The notes under the pieces were generated by a model that was not told the origin of the DNA, did not search any database, and was given only the letters and a program-made list of their open reading frames with translations. A stretch of DNA of 32,789 nucleotides from the NCBI GenBank assembly GCA_031554275.1, contig JAVBKB010000122.1, positions 1 through 32,789 on the forward strand, read 5' to 3'. Made by a program: the position numbers and the translations under genes. The first letter of the stretch is position 1; each line of letters begins with the position of its first letter. This stretch comes from JAVBKB01 sp031554275 (lineage in GTDB: Bacteria > Bacillota > Bacilli > JARBTR01). Below, piece by piece: positions 7,008 through 14,702 of the stretch.

Positions 7008-8699
7008 CTATTCTGCAGAACCAAAATTCTCTTGACTCTCATTAGTAAAGTTCCCTAGTTTAAATTCAGTGAGACAATCAATGGTTCTTCCACTTAAATT
7101 GACTTCAATCACTGTTGCTTCTTGTTTCGTTTCCATTTTCGGGAATACCCAGCCTTGAATGTATGGTGAGGTTTGACCTCTGACAGAATTTAAACTAACG
7201 ATTGAACTTGATTTGAATTCAATCTCCATAACTTTTATATTATTTCTGAATAGCTCAGCAACTTGCCCTTTAATTCTTGCTTCTATGTCAGGTGCAAGAT
7301 GCCATAAAAGTTGATATTCATGTTGCCGTCTAGATTCTATTTTGTCATACGCAGTGACAAGTTTGTCCTGCTTCCTAAATTGAACTGTTCTCTCATGACT
7401 TACGCCTTTATATCTTTCGTTTACACCAGTAACCATTGGTGCGTCCTCTGAAACATCGCACTCAGAGATAAACACCTTTCCGATTTTCCGGTCCGTTCTT
7501 TGCAAACCAGATCCATCAACTATCAACGAATTATGAGCAAAGGAAGAATAGGCGTATTTTGTGAAAGGGTCATCGTAGTTATAACCATTTGCACCTGCTT
7601 CAGTGATGATTTCACCATTTGAATAGATACTCAGATTTAAATCATCGCAATGTTTGTGAAATGCAACGTGATAAGCTGCAGCAAAATGTACATAGGTCGC
7701 CTTGTCTTTAAGAGCCCAATCATCACGAAATATTGCATATCCTGAATTCTTAAAGATAACATTATTTTCTTTTGGTTGCGTTCCTAGTTCACCAATACTT
7801 ATGACATACTGAGCCTCTGGACTTTTGTAAATCCCAGCTTTTACTCTATTTGGCTCGGTATCACTGATAGGCGGGAAGTGACCATCTGGTCTTACAACAT
7901 GTACAAAGTATTTCTCTGAATTCTTCAATAGATTGGAAAAATATTCACACTTTTCCGGATCAAACTGCTGGAGCAATTTGACCAGCTTGGTGATATTAGT
8001 CGAAATAATTAAATGATAGGCGGGTGAATGTTCCTTGTGAATTCCTTCGTCAGTAAATATTAGTGTAAAATAGTCTACTATTCTTTGGATAGAAATACTT
8101 CTATACTTTTGACCATTCTTAATTGTACTTTGAAAGTATAATGAATATGTAAGGAGCGCAATATCTTGAAACATTCCGTGATTAGTGCCTGTAGAATGAA
8201 ATTTCTGATTCGCTAGTAGACGGGCCAATTTCTCCATTTCCATTTCAAGAAACTCGCTGTCCATTTCAGAAATAGTTCCTTTACTGAGAATGTAAAGTCT
8301 CAACCAATACTTTAATCGGAGTGCGGTCGTCTCATCATGATATGCCATAGTATCCGCATCTTTTTCATACGAAAACTTTGATACCCAATCACGTATTATT
8401 TCAAGACCCTTCGCAAGATATCTTTCGTCTCTTGTTTCGCGAAATCCCTCAGCTAAACATCCCAAAAATGTATGTCCATAGAGAAGCCTTTCGAACCTCC
8501 TAGATGTTTCTGCTCTCCAGTTAATGTCTGAATCATATTTCACAACTCCGAATGGGGGTATACTAAATGAGTTTTCATTTAAAATCAGGTTTGCAGACTT
8601 TAAATAGTCTCTGTTTCTACAACTAGGAATCATATTCAATATGGCATTTACTTTTTCTAAAGTAAGATGCGCTGGTATTTCCAATACTTTGTTCAACAT
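7008..8699 (-). CDS. Heparinase II/III-like (alginate lyase family) protein
   Basis: The 563-residue product has an alpha-helical toroid-like N-terminal half (about 1-310, with Trp/Tyr-rich helices such as YDSDINWRAETSRRFERLL and TGTNHGMFQD). A beta-rich heparinase II/III C-terminal domain follows, with the hallmark FHKHCDDLNLSIY near residue 350 and GANGYNYDDPFTKYAYSSF after it. The family eliminates at uronic acid linkages through conserved Asn, His and Tyr residues; NHG and HKH are present. It starts with MLNKVLEIPAHLT and shows no signal peptide, so it may act inside the cell or leave by another route. GAAGGG lies 7 bases before the ATG at 8699; in-frame TTG at 8726 and ATG at 8714 look less likely. 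It is paired with wecC, which makes a uronic-acid donor, so a ManNAcA-containing polymer is a reasonable inferred substrate. Confidence 0.82.
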   Translation of the reverse strand: MLNKVLEIPAHLTLEKVNAILNMIPSCRNRDYLKSANLILNENSFSIPPFGVVKYDSDINWRAETSRRFERLLYGHTFLGCLAEGFRETRDERYLAKGLEIIRDWVSKFSYEKDADTMAYHDETTALRLKYWLRLYILSKGTISEMDSEFLEMEMEKLARLLANQKFHSTGTNHGMFQDIALLTYSLYFQSTIKNGQKYRSISIQRIVDYFTLIFTDEGIHKEHSPAYHLIISTNITKLVKLLQQFDPEKCEYFSNLLKNSEKYFVHVVRPDGHFPPISDTEPNRVKAGIYKSPEAQYVISIGELGTQPKENNVIFKNSGYAIFRDDWALKDKATYVHFAAAYHVAFHKHCDDLNLSIYSNGEIITEAGANGYNYDDPFTKYAYSSFAHNSLIVDGSGLQRTDRKIGKVFISECDVSEDAPMVTGVNERYKGVSHERTVQFRKQDKLVTAYDKIESRRQHEYQLLWHLAPDIEARIKGQVAELFRNNIKVMEIEFKSSSIVSLNSVRGQTSPYIQGWVFPKMETKQEATVIEVNLSGRTIDCLTEFKLGNFTNESQENFGSAE

Positions 8700-8803
8700 G
8701 CCCCATCCCTTCATCGATTCAATCAATACAAACTCATAACTTAAGAGCTCATCATTCTGTCCGCATTTTGAGGCGGATAGACTTACATTTTGAGCTGCGA
8801 TTA

Positions 8804-10063
8804 CTAGTTGATTTTTGTTTGTAAGTTCCCGAAATTGATATACTCAACTTCATCAGTATAACTTGTGAAAATACAGTTTTTGGTGTCGAAAACGATTGGT
8901 TTTGCCATCACTAATGCATATTTTCCATAATCAACATTTTTGAATTCATCATGATCCGTCAGAACTAGAATCATATGCGCCTGATCAACAGCATCCATTT
9001 CCTCTGTCACTATATCAGAATCTACATGCGGATCATAAATGGCTACATTAAATCCCTCCGTCTTTAGAAGGTCAATGATTTCCATTGCAGGACTCTCTCT
9101 CATATCATCCACATTGCCTTTATAAGTAACTCCAAAGACTGCTATCTTTGCATTGATCACATCTTTAAGAATTTTCTTAACGCTGTCAACAACGTAGTGT
9201 GGCATTGAAACATTTATCTCTCTCGCAAGGTTAATAATCTTTGCATTTTCTGGTGATGCCGCAACGATAAAGTATGGATCCACTGCAAGGCAATGTCCTC
9301 CCACTCCTGGTCCCGGTTGATGAATATTCACGCGTGGATGTTTATTTGCCATTTCGATGACATCAAGAACATTGATCTCAAGCGAGTTACATACCTTTGT
9401 TAACTCATTTGCCAAAGCAATATTCACATCACGAAATGTGTTCTCCATTAATTTCGACATTTCTGCTGTTTTCGCATCAGTCTTAATGATCTCGCCCTTC
9501 ACGAACAGTCCATATACCTTTGCGCCCGCTTCGGAGCATGCTGGCGTTATTCCCCCAACAATCCTATTATTGTAGATCAATTCATGAAGTATTTGACCAG
9601 GTAATACTCTCTCAGGACAATGTACCAAGAAAACATCCTTACCAACTTCAAATCCTGCTGATTCAACCAAAGGCTTCACATGGTCATCCATGCTTCTGGG
9701 AGCAATGGTAGATTCCACTATGATAACATTTCCCTTTTCTATTAAAGGAAGAATAGCTTTTGTTGCGGCTAATACTGCCCCCAAATCACAAGATTTGTAC
9801 TGATCATTCTTGTTAGGAGTGGGAACAGCTATAATAAATGCATCGGCTGGTTCAGGTGTTATAGAGGCACGAAATAGCCCTCTATCAACAACGTTTTTGA
9901 CAACCTCTCCCAAACCAGGCTCTTCAATGTGGATTTCTCCTCTATTTAACTTTTCAATTATTGCTGAATGCAAATCGACTCCAACAACCTCAGCCCCATG
10001 GCTGGCGAACATTGCCGATGTTGGTAATCCAATGTAACCAAGCCCTACTGTACAGATTTTCAT
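8804..10063 (-). CDS. wecC: UDP-N-acetyl-D-mannosamine dehydrogenase
   Basis: This 419-residue UDP-sugar 6-dehydrogenase should oxidise UDP-ManNAc to UDP-ManNAcA with two NAD+. Visible are the Rossmann motif VGLGYIGLP (residues 6-14), VHCPERVLPG, and the catalytic cysteine C258 in VGGHCLAVDPYF. A C-terminal UDP-binding domain follows (VFGVTYKGNVDDMRESPA). These features group it with WecC/MnaB-type enzymes rather than Ugd, whose catalytic site usually reads differently (GGSCFPKD). AAAGGAGC precedes the ATG. The gene for the matching 2-epimerase (WecB) lies at 23772-24926 in the same island, completing UDP-GlcNAc to UDP-ManNAcA. It is followed on the same strand, 104 bases on, by the lyase-like gene. 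Confidence 0.92.
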   Translation of the reverse strand: MKICTVGLGYIGLPTSAMFASHGAEVVGVDLHSAIIEKLNRGEIHIEEPGLGEVVKNVVDRGLFRASITPEPADAFIIAVPTPNKNDQYKSCDLGAVLAATKAILPLIEKGNVIIVESTIAPRSMDDHVKPLVESAGFEVGKDVFLVHCPERVLPGQILHELIYNNRIVGGITPACSEAGAKVYGLFVKGEIIKTDAKTAEMSKLMENTFRDVNIALANELTKVCNSLEINVLDVIEMANKHPRVNIHQPGPGVGGHCLAVDPYFIVAASPENAKIINLAREINVSMPHYVVDSVKKILKDVINAKIAVFGVTYKGNVDDMRESPAMEIIDLLKTEGFNVAIYDPHVDSDIVTEEMDAVDQAHMILVLTDHDEFKNVDYGKYALVMAKPIVFDTKNCIFTSYTDEVEYINFGNLQTKIN

Positions 10064-10742
10064 AAAAAAGCTCCTTTATACTCAGAAATTCAATACTTTT
10101 CAAGGTTCATTTGAAAATACTATCATATTTCTACAATTTAATAAATCCCCCCAGTAATGATTCCCTTTGTTAAGGCAACATTTTCAGTTCCGGTCATCGC
10201 CCCTTAAAGAAAGATACTCGTTTAACCCTGCCGTTTTCCCATACAAAGTCACGAAATATTTGATAACTTTTTTCCAGATCGCTTGGTTTAGTACGGTTTA
10301 ACTGTTGACTTTCTACAGCAAAAATACTTTGCACACATCCCTTTGAATCCAGTGTATCAATAAACCAAACACATAAATAGAATAGATGCAGAACATTATT
10401 GGTAAATATGCTGCGAGTCCTTTACAATTCAGATTTCGTACTTTAAAATTAAGAGAATATTGTTAATTTTACTATTTGGAAAATTCATTAACTAGGACGG
10501 ATTTTTATAATTAGGTAACTTCGAGAGTGATAGTTTATTAACACAAACTCCTGAATCCGAATTATTTTCAAATAATATTTTTTTAGTAGAAATATCCGAT
10601 TGAGATGCAGTTATTTGTACGTTGACTTTTAAGGACATGCGGTAGGTATTTAATACAAGTCTTCATAACGGCTTTAGATTTGATCAGCACCGACTCTAGA
10701 AGAGTGAACTTTCTCAAAAAACTGTGAAACGGGAGGAATTGG
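10064..10742. other. Divergent intergenic region between wecC and the glycosyltransferase run
   Basis: About 680 bases, the longest gap in the island. It must hold promoters for both directions. On the plus strand TTGACT (10622-10627) and TATTTA (10647-10652) are 19 bases apart, a weak candidate about 90 bases before the gene at 10743. An AT-only inverted repeat followed by seven T lies at 10561-10587. The left third carries the possible gene remnant described separately. No intact gene or RNA gene was recognised. Confidence 0.4.
10138..10421 (-). pseudogene. Possible decayed gene remnant: 75-codon open stretch without start plus overlapping 19-residue frame
   Basis: On the minus strand 10421-10194 is open for 75 codons but has no plausible start. 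It reads like protein in its second half (ESQQLNRTKPSDLEKSYQI, then VWENGRVKRVSFFKGR) before a TGA. An ATG overlaps that stop (10197) and opens a 19-residue frame ending at 10138 (MTGTENVALTKGIITGGIY). I do not recognise either piece. The lack of a start and the position ahead of wecC suggest the 3' end of a gene lost when the island was assembled, but chance open sequence cannot be excluded. Confidence 0.25.
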
Positions 10743-12029
10743 ATGTCTGGGATTAAGGTTTGTATGTTTGTTTGGAATCACTTCACAAATGATGCGAGGG
10801 TAATGAGAGAATGCACTGCGCTTGCAGATGCTGGCTACTTGGTTAATCTTGTTGCGATTTATGATCCCAAAATTGAGGGATTGAAGAAAAAAGAAACCAT
10901 TCAAGATGGTTTTACAGTTGTTCGAGTGAGCAATCAGGTGTGGCTGATTACAATACTAGCTAAGCTGATGCGTGTTGCTAGAAAGAGTATATTTTCGGCG
11001 GCTTTTTTTGTCTTAATGCTCGGTTTGTTTGTATGGTTATTCCCGTTGATTGCCCTTTTTGTAATAGCTTTTACCTGCCTTCTAATGGTGCGAAAGGTTC
11101 GTGTCTTACTGACAAGGGGAAAAGTATTTCTTGGTATGGTTTGGCAGGGAACAAGAAAAAGGTATGATATTTACCATTCAAATGACTTAAATACTGTGCC
11201 ACAGGGAATCCTTTCTGCAAAAATTTTTCATAGAAGTAAATTGATATACGATTCTCATGAGGTTCAGACAGGTAGGACTGGCTATGATAGCAGTATCTAT
11301 GGTTGGATGGAGCGGAAATATCTCCGCTTTGTTGATACATTGATTCATGAAAACCATACCAGAGCCAAACATATAGAAGAACTTTATGGCATTTATCCTA
11401 AAGTCGTTCACAATTATCCATTTAAAGAAGTGGATAAAGGAGACGAGCGAGTCGAATTAGCTGAGTTGTTAGGCATTGAAGCAACCACCCCTATTTTACT
11501 TTACCAGGGCGGGATTCAAATCGGCCGAGGTTTAGATAAATTGATAGAAGCAATCCCCTCCATTAACAAGGGAGTTCTCGTATTCATAGGTGATGGAAGG
11601 ATTAAACCAAGTCTGGAAAAGATGGTGCAGGAGAACGGCTTGGAGAGTCGTGTGAAATTTCTGCCAAAGGTTCCCGCTCAAGACTTGTTTAAGTACACTA
11701 GAAATGCTTTCTTAGGATTTCAAGTTTTAAACAATGTTTGCTTTAATCACTATTCCGCTTCATCAAACAAATTATTTGAATACATTATGTGTTCAGTACC
11801 TGTTATAGCTTGTAGTTTTCCTGAAATTCAAAAAGTAGTTGAGGGTGAGGAAGTTGGGATTTGTGTCGATTCACATGATCCGATTTCAATTGCTAATGGT
11901 GTGAACTACTTGTTGGAGCACCCTAATGAATACATGAAGATGAAAGAAAATTGCCTAATAGCAAGAGAAAAATATAATTGGTCGAATGAGAAAGACATTT
12001 TTTTGAAGATAGTTCAGGAAACACTTTAG
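10743..12029 (+). CDS. GT4-like glycosyltransferase with an internal membrane hairpin
   Basis: The 428-residue protein has a GT-B fold. Its N-terminal half starts KVCMFVWNHFTNDARVMRE, and the donor-binding half has LLYQGGIQIGRGLDKLIEA, VFIGDG and a GT4-style acceptor region ending near SSNKLFEYIMCSVPVIA. Between the first strands lies a hydrophobic stretch at about residues 82-116, long enough for two membrane passes or a re-entrant hairpin, which should hold the enzyme at the membrane beside its lipid-linked acceptor. The usual EAFG-type ExxxxxE motif is replaced by the SSNKLFEY form seen in many wall-glycan transferases. GGGAGGAATTGG precedes the ATG. It is the first of a plus-strand run of five closely packed genes. 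Sugar donor and linkage cannot be told. Confidence 0.85.
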   Translation: MSGIKVCMFVWNHFTNDARVMRECTALADAGYLVNLVAIYDPKIEGLKKKETIQDGFTVVRVSNQVWLITILAKLMRVARKSIFSAAFFVLMLGLFVWLFPLIALFVIAFTCLLMVRKVRVLLTRGKVFLGMVWQGTRKRYDIYHSNDLNTVPQGILSAKIFHRSKLIYDSHEVQTGRTGYDSSIYGWMERKYLRFVDTLIHENHTRAKHIEELYGIYPKVVHNYPFKEVDKGDERVELAELLGIEATTPILLYQGGIQIGRGLDKLIEAIPSINKGVLVFIGDGRIKPSLEKMVQENGLESRVKFLPKVPAQDLFKYTRNAFLGFQVLNNVCFNHYSASSNKLFEYIMCSVPVIACSFPEIQKVVEGEEVGICVDSHDPISIANGVNYLLEHPNEYMKMKENCLIAREKYNWSNEKDIFLKIVQETL

Positions 12030-12054
12030 TTTATTTTTGTGAGGAGCTCTGTCT

Positions 12055-12927
12055 ATGCACAAGACGACAATCGAAAAGGAAAAAGAACTCGATCATTTTG
12101 AACCAGCTCAATGGGTTTATGAACAAACTGTTGGTGAAACTGTATTGACTATTGGAATGGAGCAGGTAAATTATTCGGTTTTTCTAGAAGGAGAAACAAA
12201 GAAATTGACCTGCTTGTTTGGATGTTATGAAGCTTTCAGCAAGGCACAAAGATTGCTAGCAAAAGAGCCAAGTCAGTTGAAAACCAGTGTTGAATTGTCT
12301 CAAAATGATTTATTGGTTCATAAGTTTTACGACCAAACGTTTCAGACAATTATTTTTTCTGACATACTTGAGCATGTTCCTGAGCCAGAAAAATATATAG
12401 CTGCAGCATTGAAACTTCTGAATGATACTGGCAGAATCGTAATCATTGTTCCGTATGGAAGAACTGAAAATTGCGTTAATGAATTTTATTTTACAGAATT
12501 ACAATCACTTGTTGAGAGCTTGAGCATTATTAACATGAAATTTATTTATACTTCAATAGGTATTGTTTGTGAAAGAAAAGTCATCGATGAAATTGGTCTG
12601 CCTTACTACAGTGAGCTAGCTGAAGATTTAGAACTTGTATTCTCTCGAAAAGAAACTGACTACTTAAATGAAATTAGAGTTTGGAAATCTAAGCTGATAG
12701 AACAAAAAGAAGCGACTATTAAATTACTTGAGCAACAAGTTAAACGATCGGAAATAGACATGGAGATTCTCAATGACTTTCATGTCCAAACATTAGAAAA
12801 ACAACAGAATCTTCATGAATTAACTGTTTTGAAGAAAAAATATCAATCATTAAGCACTTCGAAACTCGGAAGAGTGACACTGTATATGTGGAAACTGAGG
12901 AAGAAAATTAAACGGGTGAGCAAATGA
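12055..12927 (+). CDS. SAM-dependent methyltransferase-like protein with C-terminal coiled coil
   Basis: The 290-residue product has a class I methyltransferase-like core at about residues 20-195. FQTIIFSDILEHVPEPEKY followed by LNDTGRIVIIVPYG matches motifs around strands 4 and 5 of Methyltransf_11/23 proteins. The glycine-rich SAM motif I is poor (TVLTIGMEQVNYSVF instead of VLDVGCGxG), so SAM binding may be altered or lost. From about residue 210 to 275 the chain is a charged heptad-like coiled coil (KLIEQKEATIKLLEQQVKR), ending with a basic tail KLRKKIKR that could touch membrane or partner proteins. GAGGAG precedes the ATG. The stop overlaps the next start as ATGA, so the two are likely coupled. 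Capping or modifying the glycan is inferred from context. Confidence 0.75.
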   Translation: MHKTTIEKEKELDHFEPAQWVYEQTVGETVLTIGMEQVNYSVFLEGETKKLTCLFGCYEAFSKAQRLLAKEPSQLKTSVELSQNDLLVHKFYDQTFQTIIFSDILEHVPEPEKYIAAALKLLNDTGRIVIIVPYGRTENCVNEFYFTELQSLVESLSIINMKFIYTSIGIVCERKVIDEIGLPYYSELAEDLELVFSRKETDYLNEIRVWKSKLIEQKEATIKLLEQQVKRSEIDMEILNDFHVQTLEKQQNLHELTVLKKKYQSLSTSKLGRVTLYMWKLRKKIKRVSK

Positions 12928-14639
12928 ATTCAACTAATGAGCAATTAGAAAGAATCTTTCGTTATAAGAATGACTTTAACCGGCAAAATGTGGTTGATGA
13001 GGCTTGCCTAGCATTTGAGAAAGAGTCTCTTGAACAGTTGAGAAATGGCCTCGCAGCAGATGAAGTTTGTAATTATTTGTCGCTAGAGCTCGATAAACTG
13101 TCTTACATTGACCAATTTCAAAACCAGATGAGCAGTGAGGAATATTTGTCGAATCGTGATCTGCATGCCGAATCAGATTTTTTTGAAGGCATAGAAGATT
13201 TGCTAAAGAAAATTCCAGATAGTAATGGTAGTAAATATTATTCTCGTTTTGATGTGAATATTGGTATTGTTGCGGACGAATTCCTTTACAGATCACTTGA
13301 AGGCGCAGCTAACTTAATATATATAACAGCTGACAATTACAAAGAGTATATTGATAAACTAGATGTATTTATTGTTGTTACTACTTGGAAAGGTCTTGAC
13401 AAAGAGTGGACGGGGCTTGGTAATCCAAATCGTTTGGATATGCGCAAACTTTTGAAGAAGATTATTGACACTTACAAAAGTAAGGATATCAAAGTTGTCT
13501 TTTACTCAAAAGAAGATCCTGTTAACTATGATATTTTCATAGAAATCGCAAAACTATGCGACTATGTTTTCACAACTGCGATAGAAGTTGTTCCGCAGTA
13601 TAAGCTTGATTGCCAAACGGAAAAGGTTAGTGTATTACCATTTGGGATAGAGCCTTGCTATCATAATCCGATTGGTATGAGAGTATTTAAAAAGAAAAAT
13701 GAAGTCCTATTTGCCGGATCCTGCTATAAAAAATATCCACATCGCACACTTGATATGGAAATTATTTTCGATGGGGTGCTTGCTGCAGGGTGTTCCTTGA
13801 AAATCCTTGATCGGAATTATCAACTAAGAGATGAGCGGTACTTCTTCCCAGCTAAGTATATACCCTTTCTCTCTCCAGCTGTTAATCATGCTGATCTACA
13901 GAAGCTACACAAGCTTTATGATTGGGCGATCAACTTTAACTCAGTCAAGAATAGTAGCTCAATGATGGCAAATCGCGTCTATGAATTACAGGCGCTGGGG
14001 AATATCGTGCTATCCAACGATAGTGTTGCCATCAAGAAAATCTTTCCTAACGTGTTCATTATTAATAAACAATCTCAAGCTATGGAGATTCTTGCGGATT
14101 TTTCTGAGGATTCGATTTACCAACATCAGCTTTATGGAATTAGAAGGATGATGAATTCCGAAACTTCCTTTCATAGAATGCATCAATTATTGAATTTCAT
14201 TGGCATACCAGTTCAACCAGTTAGCAGAAAAGTTTGTGTGGTCATCAATCATTTGAATGATAGTTGCCAAAAGATGTTTGATCAACAGGTTTATCCAGAG
14301 AAAGAGTTGATATTGCTAAAGGATTTTTCTGAGGAGATCAAAGCTCAATTTGACTTAGTAGCTTTTTTTGATGAAAACAGTCACTACGGTGAACATTACC
14401 TGGAAGATATGATCAATGCTTTTAAATATACCAACTCAGACTATGTAACAAAGTCAGCCTATTTCAAAAGTGATAATTTAGTTGAGGGAACTGAACACAA
14501 CTATGTGGAGATGATTGGCTCAAAGTATAGAACTGTGTTTTGGAGTGCTAGTTTTTCATGTGAGGAATTAGCAAACATAAGGAATGAAACAATTTGCATG
14601 AACGGGTACAGCATTGATCATTTTGAATATTCAGAATGA
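12924..14639 (+). CDS. CgeB-like glycosyltransferase with GT2-like tail
   Basis: The 571-residue protein has a GT-B organisation like CgeB/DUF3880 proteins. After a helical N-terminal region (1-105) come NIGIVADEFLYRSLEGA and a first domain with VFIVVTTWKG. The second domain holds VLPFGIEPCYHNPI, VLFAGSCYKKYPHR (about 262) and NSVKNSSSMMANRVYELQA (about 338), the last typical of the PF13524 glycosyl transferase segment. The tail (430-571) resembles part of a GT2 fold (VCVVINHLNDS, then HYGEHYLEDMINAFKYT) but lacks a clear DxD, so it may be a binding module. B. subtilis CgeB belongs to the spore crust cluster; here the context is a wall-polymer cluster. The start overlaps the upstream stop by four bases, and the ribosome site is weak, suggesting coupling. 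Confidence 0.78.
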   Translation: MNSTNEQLERIFRYKNDFNRQNVVDEACLAFEKESLEQLRNGLAADEVCNYLSLELDKLSYIDQFQNQMSSEEYLSNRDLHAESDFFEGIEDLLKKIPDSNGSKYYSRFDVNIGIVADEFLYRSLEGAANLIYITADNYKEYIDKLDVFIVVTTWKGLDKEWTGLGNPNRLDMRKLLKKIIDTYKSKDIKVVFYSKEDPVNYDIFIEIAKLCDYVFTTAIEVVPQYKLDCQTEKVSVLPFGIEPCYHNPIGMRVFKKKNEVLFAGSCYKKYPHRTLDMEIIFDGVLAAGCSLKILDRNYQLRDERYFFPAKYIPFLSPAVNHADLQKLHKLYDWAINFNSVKNSSSMMANRVYELQALGNIVLSNDSVAIKKIFPNVFIINKQSQAMEILADFSEDSIYQHQLYGIRRMMNSETSFHRMHQLLNFIGIPVQPVSRKVCVVINHLNDSCQKMFDQQVYPEKELILLKDFSEEIKAQFDLVAFFDENSHYGEHYLEDMINAFKYTNSDYVTKSAYFKSDNLVEGTEHNYVEMIGSKYRTVFWSASFSCEELANIRNETICMNGYSIDHFEYSE

Positions 14640-14702
14640 GAAATAAATTGTTAGCAGGGTTTTTATTTAATGACAGAACAGTTAAGAAAGCGAGAGGAAA
14701 AC

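Noticed and set aside
8700..8803. Hairpin TCCGC/GCGGA between wecC and the heparinase-like gene as a terminator
   Set aside because: The stem is five bases and no T-run follows on either strand, so it is unlikely to terminate; the two genes are probably co-transcribed.
10622..10656. GCGGTAG-like sequence resembling the ops/JUMPstart element of capsule operons
   Set aside because: The match is short, and the RfaH-ops system belongs to enterobacteria; chance occurrence is more likely.
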